64,000 bases of DNA from Bradyrhizobium sp. Ash2021. GTDB lineage: Bacteria; Pseudomonadota; Alphaproteobacteria; Rhizobiales; Xanthobacteraceae. Where the stretch lies: assembly GCF_031202265.1 (NCBI RefSeq), contig NZ_CP100604.1, forward strand, positions 5,996,501 through 6,060,500, in the 5' to 3' direction. Shown in pieces: positions 28,899 through 35,396 of the stretch (position 1 is the stretch's first letter; each line of letters opens with the position of its first letter). The notes under the pieces were generated by a model. That model did no database searches, was not told where the DNA came from, and worked only from the letters and a program-made list of their open reading frames with translations. Both the position numbers and the translations under genes were made by a program.

Positions 28899-29180
28899 TT
28901 AGCCGCCGTAGTTGTTTGTCAGGTAGTCGGCGATTACCTTGGCGTCGGCATCGTCGATCGGCGCGCCGAACGCCTTGCGCATCTTGGTAACCTCGGCATT
29001 CCAGCCCGCCGCGTTGAGGAACGGCGCGTTCATCGGGACATAGGCGAGGCTGTGGCAAGCTTGGCAGTTGGCCTCGACCTTTTCGACGCCGTCCGCCCTC
29101 TTTAGCGTGATTGTCGGCTCTTCGGCGACCGCGGGAAGCGTAATCAGTACGGCAATGAATGCAAAGACGCAGGTTCGCAT
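28899..29180 (-). CDS. sorB: c-type cytochrome, SorB-like subunit of sulfite dehydrogenase
   Basis: 93 residues with an N-terminal Sec signal (MRTCVFAFIAVLITLPAVAEE) and one heme-binding CQACH at about residue 39. A Met in the DADAKVIADYL-side helix region or MRKAFG may be the distal ligand. It starts 11 bases after the stop of sorA and is in the same orientation. SorB is the periplasmic electron acceptor of the SorA molybdoenzyme, passing electrons from sulfite oxidation to the respiratory chain. Confidence 0.88.
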   Translation of the reverse strand: MRTCVFAFIAVLITLPAVAEEPTITLKRADGVEKVEANCQACHSLAYVPMNAPFLNAAGWNAEVTKMRKAFGAPIDDADAKVIADYLTNNYGG

Positions 29181-29190
29181 GGTCTTCCCC

Positions 29191-30405
29191 TCAGGCCGTC
29201 AGAGTGAGGTTTTGCATGACGTTGTTATGGTATCCAGCCGGGTTGAAGATCAATTCGGCGGTCTGGCTTTGGCCGATCTTGTTTGTGGCGTTGACCATTA
29301 CGGTGTTCTTGCCGCGCTTAGCCGACAGTTCGAAGCTCCACGGACGGAAGGCGTAGTTGCCGAGATCCTGGCCCAACGTTGCATTCGACCACGTCTTGCC
29401 GCCGTCGGTGGAGACCTCCACTACGCGGACGCCGTAGCCGCCATCCCAGGCCAGTCCGCTGACCGTGACCTTCCCCGGTTTCACCTTGTCGCCGTCGTGA
29501 TGGCTGGTGATCAGCGAACTGACGACGATCTCCGTGATCGGCGTATTCGGTGCATATTCCTGTGAGGTGAAGCGCGCTACCAACGGGAATTTCCCGAGCG
29601 GAATGCGGTAGGCCGGGTTCATCCAGAACCCGCCTTGCGGCTTGGTGAGCGCGTTGATGGCGATGATGTGCTTGATCCAGTAGGTTCCGGTCCAACCGGG
29701 CACGACGATGCGCGCCGGAAAGCCGTTGAACTGCGGCAACGGTTGACCGTTCATTTCGTAGGCGATGATCGTCGACTCTTCGATCGCCTTCCACACCGGG
29801 ATGCTCTTGATGAAGTCCGGTGTTTTATCGTACGCGGGACCGTCGGCGCCGTTGAAGGCAATCTCGATCGCCTCCTTCTTCAGGCCGACCTTGTCGAGCA
29901 CGTCCTTGAGTCGGGCGCCTTTCCAGCGCGCGCAGCCCATGGCGCCGTACCCCCACTCGACGCCAGGGACGTGTGGATTCGACAGGCCGCGGCGATTGCC
30001 CGAGCATTGATTGACGGCGACCACTTCGACCGCCGGCATTTTCTTCAGGTCGTCGAGCGTAATCTCGGTCTGTCCGTTGGCGGCATCGCCACCGACCGCG
30101 ATCTTGTAGGTCTTGGCATCGACGTCCGGAATGTCGGAAAGGTGATAGCGGATAAAGAACTGATCGTTCGGCGTGATCGGCGTGCGGAAATATTCCAGCG
30201 GAGATTCGTAATTCGGCGGGCGATAGGAGAGCCTGATCAGCGGCTTCTTGCCCGGCAGCGCCTCCATGGCGGCAACGTCTTTGAGATCGCCGGGCACGCC
30301 CGGCGATAAGTCTACACCGGAAGCCTCGGCCAACTTCGGCAGACTCAATCCAGATACAGCAAGCGCGGCGCCTGCCGTGCCAATCAAATGGCGTCTTGTG
30401 AGCAT
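29191..30405 (-). CDS. sorA: Sulfite dehydrogenase molybdopterin subunit (SorA)
   Basis: A complete 404-residue sulfite-oxidase-family protein. A Tat-like signal (TRRHLIGTAGAALAVSGLSLP) is followed by the molybdenum domain with the ligand Cys in VVAVNQCSGNRRG. Further family motifs are GVEWGYGAMGCARWKGARLKDVL, GFPARIVVPGWTGTYWIKHI and, in the dimer domain, ISGLAWDGG-like VSGLAWDGGYGVRVVEVSTDGG. It oxidises sulfite to sulfate in the periplasm. Presence here points to sulfite release from an organosulfur substrate or from sulfur compounds. It is followed by sorB and preceded by a YeiH-type exporter gene on the same strand. Confidence 0.95.
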   Translation of the reverse strand: MLTRRHLIGTAGAALAVSGLSLPKLAEASGVDLSPGVPGDLKDVAAMEALPGKKPLIRLSYRPPNYESPLEYFRTPITPNDQFFIRYHLSDIPDVDAKTYKIAVGGDAANGQTEITLDDLKKMPAVEVVAVNQCSGNRRGLSNPHVPGVEWGYGAMGCARWKGARLKDVLDKVGLKKEAIEIAFNGADGPAYDKTPDFIKSIPVWKAIEESTIIAYEMNGQPLPQFNGFPARIVVPGWTGTYWIKHIIAINALTKPQGGFWMNPAYRIPLGKFPLVARFTSQEYAPNTPITEIVVSSLITSHHDGDKVKPGKVTVSGLAWDGGYGVRVVEVSTDGGKTWSNATLGQDLGNYAFRPWSFELSAKRGKNTVMVNATNKIGQSQTAELIFNPAGYHNNVMQNLTLTA

Positions 30406-30468
30406 GATTTTCTCTCTCCAGATATTTTTTTATAGCCGATCGAGCTTTATTGCCGATCGATTTAAAGC

Positions 30469-31602
30469 TCAGCCGTGTCGTATCAACACCAGTCCGCCGG
30501 TGACGATCGCGAAGATGACCGCGGTCGAGCCCAGCACGGTGGTGATGTGGCGCCAGCCGAGAGCGATGATGGTCTTGATCGAGGTGCCCAGACCGAGTGC
30601 GCCGATCGCCACCAACAGACCCCATGTCGAAGCTTCGACCAATGCGCTCTTCATCGGAGCGTAGGTCGGCAGCAGCGACGGCATCAGCGGCACGGCGCTG
30701 TTCAAGGCGCTCAGGGCCAGGAACACGATGGCGAACACCGGCACCGGAACGCGTGCCTGGCCGTGCTTCTGCCCTATGCGGGTGAAGTACCAGCTCACGC
30801 CCACCACCACCGGCAGCAGCAGGAACACGCGGAACAGTTTGACAACCACCGCCGTGTTGCCGACCGCCGTCGAGACCGCGTAGCCGGCGCCAACCACCTG
30901 GGCCACGTCATGAATGGTCCCGCCGAGCATCACGCCGGTAGTTTGCGGATCGAAGCCGAGTAGGACGCAGACCGGCGGATAAAGCAGCATCGCCAGAGTA
31001 GCGAACGCATTGACCGCCACCACGACGAAAGCGATGTCCGGCTGCTTGCTGGGATAATTCGGCACCACCGTGGACGCCGCCAGGGTTGCGGAAGCGCCGC
31101 ACACCGCGGTTCCAACCCCGACCAGCGCACCGAAGCCTGGCTCACGCCCGTACCAGCGGGCGATCAAAAACCCGGACACCACGGTCACTACCATCGAGAT
31201 GATGATCAAGGCGGCCACTTTGGGCCCGAGTGCGGCGATATCGGCAAGCCCGACGCGCAGACCCAACAGCGCTACCGCCCAGCGCAGCACTGTGCGCACA
31301 CAGAAAGCCATGCCGGGCTTCACCAGCGGACGCGCGGCGAGCGGATTGAGTGCGATGCCGACCACCAGCGCAATCACCATGCTCGGGATCGGCACGACGC
31401 GCGCGACGTACGGTGCGGCGAGATAGCCGATGATCGCCACGATCGTCGACAAAGCGACACCCGGGGCGTAGTCGACAACCATCCCCTTGGAGGGCCACAG
31501 CGCTTCCGAATTTTGTACGGTCACGAGAACGTCCTCACTGCTAGCTTTTTCCGCGCGCTGGCATCTAACGGGATTGTCGAAAATGATGTAACCGTTCTCC
31601 AT
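30469..31602 (-). CDS. YeiH-family putative sulfate/anion exporter
   Basis: About 377 residues, about ten hydrophobic segments. Family traits are LALVVGIALNPLAARPLVKPG-type repeats, the LRVGLADIAALG segment, GVGTAVCGASATLAAS and LGGTIHDVAQVVGAGYAVSTAVG. YeiH-type proteins are annotated as putative sulfate exporters; transport has been little tested. The position 63 bases upstream of sorA supports removal of sulfur oxyanions. The first 40 residues are not conserved, so the real start may be the Met around residue 39 (MVVDYAPGVALST). Confidence 0.85.
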   Translation of the reverse strand: MENGYIIFDNPVRCQRAEKASSEDVLVTVQNSEALWPSKGMVVDYAPGVALSTIVAIIGYLAAPYVARVVPIPSMVIALVVGIALNPLAARPLVKPGMAFCVRTVLRWAVALLGLRVGLADIAALGPKVAALIIISMVVTVVSGFLIARWYGREPGFGALVGVGTAVCGASATLAASTVVPNYPSKQPDIAFVVVAVNAFATLAMLLYPPVCVLLGFDPQTTGVMLGGTIHDVAQVVGAGYAVSTAVGNTAVVVKLFRVFLLLPVVVGVSWYFTRIGQKHGQARVPVPVFAIVFLALSALNSAVPLMPSLLPTYAPMKSALVEASTWGLLVAIGALGLGTSIKTIIALGWRHITTVLGSTAVIFAIVTGGLVLIRHG

Positions 31603-31617
31603 CTCAAGCTGGCCTTC

Positions 31618-31649
31618 GAACAGCGTGGTATTAGAACAGCGCGGTATTA
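31618..31649. repeat. Two tandem 16-bp repeats
   Basis: GAACAGCGTGGTATTA is directly followed by GAACAGCGCGGTATTA, with one base different. This lies just upstream of the YeiH-type gene, in the trxB relic area. Probably a slippage duplication. Confidence 0.6.
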
Positions 31650-31845
31650 GGTCGATGCCCCGACGGCAATGAAGATGCCGCTCACCGGCACCCCGGAGAG
31701 CGCCCCCTGTTGGACGTCTTACAGGCGCAAGCGCTTACCAGGACCGCGCGTATGTTGGTGCGAGCCGTGTAAAGCGCTGCCGTGCAGCCCGCCGGACCGG
31801 ATCCGAGGATGAGAAGCGAGGTGTACCTGCCCCGCCCGCGATGGT
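31650..31845 (-). pseudogene. Thioredoxin reductase remnant
   Basis: SLLILGSGPAGCTAALYTAR followed by TNIRAVLV is the FAD-binding start of TrxB. After a short scrambled part, SGIFIAVGAST corresponds to a late part (GVFIAIGH-like). The central CxxC and NADPH domain are deleted. An intact trxB is at 2154-3143. Confidence 0.7.
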
Positions 31846-31894
31846 GCGAACAACTCCCATTGCACAAACGAGGGCAAATGGCTGGGGATCGGGA

Positions 31895-32626
31895 TCAGCT
31901 GGCGGACGCGCGTGCTGCCTCCCCCGGGCCCCGAGGCTCAGCGCGCCCTTCCCGTTTCAGCCGATCCGCCAGCTCCTGCAGATTCTGAACCTCATAAGTC
32001 GGCGTCATCCCAATCTTCAGCATCGGTTGGCGCGCGCGATTGGTCCACGCGCATTTCAGTTCCTGGCGAACCGCGCCGACGATTTCCCAGAAGTGTCCGG
32101 TAACCCAAAGGATCTGTTCCTTTGGACAGCCAGCCCGGCGCATGCCAAGCTCATAGACCTTAGGCGAAGGCTTGAACGCCTGAGCCTCATCCCCGCTGCT
32201 AATGATCTCGTCCAGATAGGGGAAGGTCCCCGCAAACTTGCTGTGCTCCTCAATCATCTTTTTCGTCGGGTTGGCAACGATCTTCAAGGTGTGCCCTTGT
32301 TCCTTGAGCGATTTCAGGGCGCCGACCACATCCGGGTAGGCCCGCAGCTTGTGATAATTGGCATTAATATCCTTGATCGCCGCTTCGGACAGCTCGACGT
32401 GATGCTTGTCGAGCGCCCAGCGGAGGCAAGCCTCATTGAGGCCCGGGTGCGGCACGAACGAGTCGGCCAGCGTCGTGTAGAACATTGCCCATTTCTGGTG
32501 CGTCCGCCAATCCTGGGCAATCTTTTGCGCGGTGTGCGCCTCGCCGACGTACGGCTCGATCACGTCTGCGATTGAATAATTGTCGACAAGAGTGCCCCAA
32601 GTGTCGAACAGTAATGTCATTGCCAT
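31895..32626 (-). CDS. HAD-superfamily hydrolase, haloacid dehalogenase (type II)-like
   Basis: 243 residues from the ATG at 32626 (GGAG seven bases upstream). Motif I LLFDTWGTLVDNYS has the nucleophile Asp, KIVANPTKKM holds the region of motif II, and FKPSPKVYELGMRRAG has the motif III Lys; the last motif is weak (WVTGHFWEIVGA instead of the usual SSNxWD). It resembles L-2-haloacid dehalogenases, but the altered last motif makes the substrate uncertain. A broken copy with two in-frame stops lies at 43029-43194, and both have a similar Crp-like site upstream, so the gene belongs to the inferred regulon. Confidence 0.82.
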   Translation of the reverse strand: MAMTLLFDTWGTLVDNYSIADVIEPYVGEAHTAQKIAQDWRTHQKWAMFYTTLADSFVPHPGLNEACLRWALDKHHVELSEAAIKDINANYHKLRAYPDVVGALKSLKEQGHTLKIVANPTKKMIEEHSKFAGTFPYLDEIISSGDEAQAFKPSPKVYELGMRRAGCPKEQILWVTGHFWEIVGAVRQELKCAWTNRARQPMLKIGMTPTYEVQNLQELADRLKREGRAEPRGPGEAARASAS

Positions 32627-32805
32627 AAGCAATCTCCAGTGTGGCTACGTCGCTCACGGCCCAGACGATTCCGCGACCGCGCGACTACCCCTGCGCCATA
32701 TCAAAACGACCCGACCGTCCTCCCCTAGTATTGGCGGAACTGCATCGGCCCCTCAGAAGGGCGGCAAGCGTGTAGACATCATCCTCTCGACGGTTGCGGC
32801 GTCGC

Positions 32806-32821
32806 TATCAATTTGTTGACA
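32806..32821. promoter_or_regulatory. Crp-family-like operator upstream of the HAD gene
   Basis: TATCAATTTGTTGACA differs from the TGTCAA-N4-TTGACA consensus at one position. Its centre is about 188 bases upstream of the HAD start, far for direct activation, so a promoter in between or repression should be considered. Confidence 0.45.
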
Positions 32822-32949
32822 CAGCCGGCGGAATTTTCGCGTCGTGGGATGTCCGCCTGGACCTTGTCGTCACCATGGGCTTGCCCGCGTGCCGCCTGGC
32901 CATAGGCCTCGACCAGCTCGACCGCGCCGTGCATCCCCTCGGTGAACGC

Positions 32950-33714
32950 CTAGCGTGCCTCCTCGAGAAAGCTTTCCAGCACCGCGCCCTGAATCTCGCC
33001 GAAACTCGCCGAGCTCAGCATCTTCAAGTTGCGCGGGCGCGGCAGCGCGACATCGATCACTTGCTTGACCGCGGCCGGCGTGTTCGTAAGGAGGATAGTC
33101 TGGTCGGCCAGCAAGATCGCCTCCTCGATCTCGGTCGTCACAAAGATCGTGGTTACCGGTTCATCCTCGAAGACACGCAGCAGATACTCCTGCATCAGTT
33201 CGCGTGTCATCGCGTCGAGGCCGCGAAAAGGCTGGTCAAGCAACATTACCTTGGGACTGTTTATCAGCGCCCGGGCAAGCTCCGCCCGCCGCCGCATGCC
33301 TCCAGATAGTTGGTTCGGGTACTTCCCCTCGAGGCCGTCGAGCCCGAGTTTCGCGAGCAGGGCACCCGCCTGCCGCCGCACATCGGGGCCGCGTGCCTTG
33401 CGGTTCATCGGTCCGAACAAGACGTTGGCCATGGTCGACTTCCATGGGAAGACCGCTGTTTCAGGGAACACGACGAGGCGGTCCCAACCAGGTCCTTGAA
33501 CCGGCTGTCCGTCGACCAGTATCTCACCTTCGCTCGGAGATTCATATCCGGCCACGAGGTCGATGATCGTCGTCTTGCCGCAACTCGACGGGCCCAAGAG
33601 GGCGGTGAACCGCCCCGGCGCGATATCGAGATTGCATGCCAAAAGCACGTCTTTCGTGCTGAACCGTTTCGTGACATTGCGGAACTGCACGCGGCTCGGG
33701 ATTGCGGCGGTCAT
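32950..33714 (-). CDS. ABC transporter ATP-binding protein (nitrate/taurine/sulfonate type) with altered Walker B
   Basis: 254 residues with Walker A GPSSCGKTTI, signature LSGGMRRRAELARAL and Walker B VMLLDQPFRGLD. The catalytic Glu after the Walker B Asp is Gln (codon CAG), which in most ABC ATPases strongly lowers hydrolysis. The H-loop position reads TTEIEEAI rather than THDxxEA. The C-terminal LPRPRNLKMLSSASFGEIQ is typical of SsuB/TauB/NrtD relatives. Upstream are a second ATPase tail and a substrate-binding fragment but no permease, so the transporter is incomplete and this protein may be non-functional. Confidence 0.82.
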   Translation of the reverse strand: MTAAIPSRVQFRNVTKRFSTKDVLLACNLDIAPGRFTALLGPSSCGKTTIIDLVAGYESPSEGEILVDGQPVQGPGWDRLVVFPETAVFPWKSTMANVLFGPMNRKARGPDVRRQAGALLAKLGLDGLEGKYPNQLSGGMRRRAELARALINSPKVMLLDQPFRGLDAMTRELMQEYLLRVFEDEPVTTIFVTTEIEEAILLADQTILLTNTPAAVKQVIDVALPRPRNLKMLSSASFGEIQGAVLESFLEEAR

Positions 33715-33716
33715 CG

Positions 33717-33935
33717 CGCGAACTCTCGCTCACCCGCCTGAAAGGCCTTGACGGCTTCCTCATGCACTGCTTCGGTGACCTGCTCCTTGAGCTTGAGAAA
33801 ATGCTGGGAGGCGAGCACCTTGTGCGAGCGCGGTCGCGGAATGTCGGTTTCGAAAACCTGCGTGATCCGCCTTGGGCGGGTAGTCATCACGCTGACGACA
33901 TCCGCGAGGTAGATCGCTTCGACTAGACTAGCGAC
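33717..33935 (-). pseudogene. ABC ATPase C-terminal fragment
   Basis: DVVSVMTTRPRRITQVFETD, IPRPRSHKVLASQHFLKLKE and AVHEEAVKAFQAGEREFAR form the last 70 residues of a second nitrate/taurine-type ATPase, ending just before the intact one starts. The nucleotide-binding motifs are missing. Confidence 0.7.
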
Positions 33936-33950
33936 GCGACGAGGTCAAAA

Positions 33951-34214
33951 TCATTCAGTTGACACATGGGCGCGCTGCATGGCCACGGCGTCGATTTTGT
34001 CGGCTAGCATATTGTTGACAAGCGCCATTCCGCTCATCGAGTCGAAACGCTCGACTTCGACGTTGGGAAGGTAGGGTTTCCACAGTTTCGCTCCAATGAC
34101 GATCGTTACTACCCAGGTCGGGGTCAGCGGCTGGAAGCCGATCACGATCTTGAGCTTCTCGTCCGAAACCAATTTCTGCGACAATGTCGCAGTGCTACTT
34201 GCCGCGAGGCACAC
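33951..34214 (-). pseudogene. ABC substrate-binding protein fragment
   Basis: KIVIGFQPLTPTWVVTIVIG, AKLWKPYLPNVEVERFDSMS and GMALVNNMLADKIDAVAM match the first third of a nitrate/sulfonate/taurine-type periplasmic binding protein. The signal peptide and the remaining two thirds are missing. Confidence 0.7.
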
Positions 34215-34224
34215 CAGTCTATGG

Positions 34225-35016
34225 CTACTCGGAACTGAGCAAGTTGCGGCGCAACACGACCAGCCGACGCTTGCCCAGCTTCACTATCCCCAGCTTCACT
34301 ATCCCACGACTCTGTAAACCAGCCAGTGCATTCGTGACCCATTGCCGTGACGCGCCGACCATGGCGGCAAGATCCTCATGCGTCAGCGGTGCGTCAATCA
34401 CGAAGCCGCCTTCCTGGGGTATGCCGTATAGCTCGCAGAGTATGTCGAGCAGATGCGCGACCCGTTCGCCAACCGATTGCGTGCCGAACATCTGTATCAG
34501 TCGCGAGAGCCACTGCACCTTGAAACTGAGCGCCTCGACGACGCCTATAGCCAATTCGGGAACCGTGGCAACGAGGGTCCGCATATCGGTATCGCGAATA
34601 ACGAATGCTTCGGTCGAGGTAACCGCTTCGCAGGACCAGCCGTAGGCGCCGCGACCGAATACGCCGAGCGCGCCGAGCAAGTCGCCACCTTGCCAATAGG
34701 CAAGCGTTATCTCGCGGCCTGATGCCGCGGAGTAGAAAGCGCGCGCGGTGCCCCTTCGGATGATGAAAACCCGCTCCTGCAGATCGCCTTGCCGGAACAG
34801 CGACTCGCCGGGCTTGTAGACTCGCCGATGCGTCATAGCGGTCAGCTTTTCCGGAGCCAGCGCCATGAGCTGGTCTAGGATGCTCGGCTGACGAAGCGGC
34901 CAAGGCGGCACCGCGCTAAGCTGGGTATCTAAACCTCTGCCGCGCTCTTTCGGTCCGCAATCTCGTCTACGGGAAATGACATCTCCGCCAAGCCGAACAT
35001 CCCTTAACTGAACCAT
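34225..35016 (-). CDS. Crp/Fnr-family transcriptional regulator (copy 3)
   Basis: Start ATG at 35016 has GGAGG nine bases upstream; the longer frame to 35064 lacks one. 263 residues: a cNMP-binding-like barrel (YKPGESLFRQGDLQERVFIIRRGTARAFY, EITLAYWQGGDLLGALGVFGRG), a dimerisation helix, and the HTH VGASRQWVTNALAGLQSRGIV. The C-terminus carries a tandem GIVKLGIVKLG from a small direct duplication. A perfect 20-bp palindrome lies 47-66 bases upstream and could be autoregulatory. It neighbours the selenoprotein operon and is the best candidate for its regulator. Confidence 0.88.
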   Translation of the reverse strand: MVQLRDVRLGGDVISRRRDCGPKERGRGLDTQLSAVPPWPLRQPSILDQLMALAPEKLTAMTHRRVYKPGESLFRQGDLQERVFIIRRGTARAFYSAASGREITLAYWQGGDLLGALGVFGRGAYGWSCEAVTSTEAFVIRDTDMRTLVATVPELAIGVVEALSFKVQWLSRLIQMFGTQSVGERVAHLLDILCELYGIPQEGGFVIDAPLTHEDLAAMVGASRQWVTNALAGLQSRGIVKLGIVKLGKRRLVVLRRNLLSSE

Positions 35017-35062
35017 ATTCTCTTGCCTCCGACCCAGATCGAGGCGATACTCGCATACCGAC

Positions 35063-35082
35063 AATCGCGCTATAGCGCGATT
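35063..35082. promoter_or_regulatory. Perfect 20-bp palindrome upstream of the crp gene
   Basis: AATCGCGCTATAGCGCGATT is exactly self-complementary and sits 47-66 bases before the Crp copy 3 start. It differs from the TGTCAA-N4-TTGACA class. It may be an operator for another factor or a promoter-proximal hairpin. Confidence 0.5.
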
Positions 35083-35165
35083 AGGAAAAGCAAAAATTTG
35101 ATGCTATGGACGTCAAAGACGTCTTCAATCAAACATATCTCATGCCGCCTCGTTCAAGGAGGTGA

Positions 35166-35396
35166 TCACGAGAGGCGAAGGAGTTCGGTCAGGCGATCAA
35201 CCTCGAACCCGATCACCAACGTCCCATCAATCAACGTTGTCGGCAAGGTCCGTGATCCGAGGCGCACGAGTTCCTGGCGGGCGGCGGCATCCTTGGTGAC
35301 GTCGCGCGCGGTAAAGGCGATGCCATTCCGCGACAGGAAATCCATTTCCTCATGGCAGACATGGCATCCCGGACCATGGAAGACCACTATATCCAT
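35166..35396 (-). CDS. Small glutaredoxin-like thiol-redox protein
   Basis: 76 residues. The N-terminus (DIVVFHGPGCHVCHEEMDFLSRNGI) has a redox CxxC (CHVC) after beta-strand 1, followed by ARDVTKDAAARQELVRLG, the cis-Pro in RTLPTTLIDG, and IGFEVDRLTELL, the complete glutaredoxin fold of the NrdH/Grx class. The ATG overlaps the TGA stop of the selenoprotein gene by one base and has GGAGG upstream, so translation is coupled. It is the likely thiol partner that reduces, or is reduced by, the Sec/Cys centre. TrxB-type reductase may recharge it. Confidence 0.85.
   Translation of the reverse strand: MDIVVFHGPGCHVCHEEMDFLSRNGIAFTARDVTKDAAARQELVRLGSRTLPTTLIDGTLVIGFEVDRLTELLRLS

Noticed and set aside
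33951..33970. TTGACA at 33959 as another Crp-like site
   Set aside because: Only one half-site is present (the other side reads AATCAT) and it lies at the end of a coding remnant.
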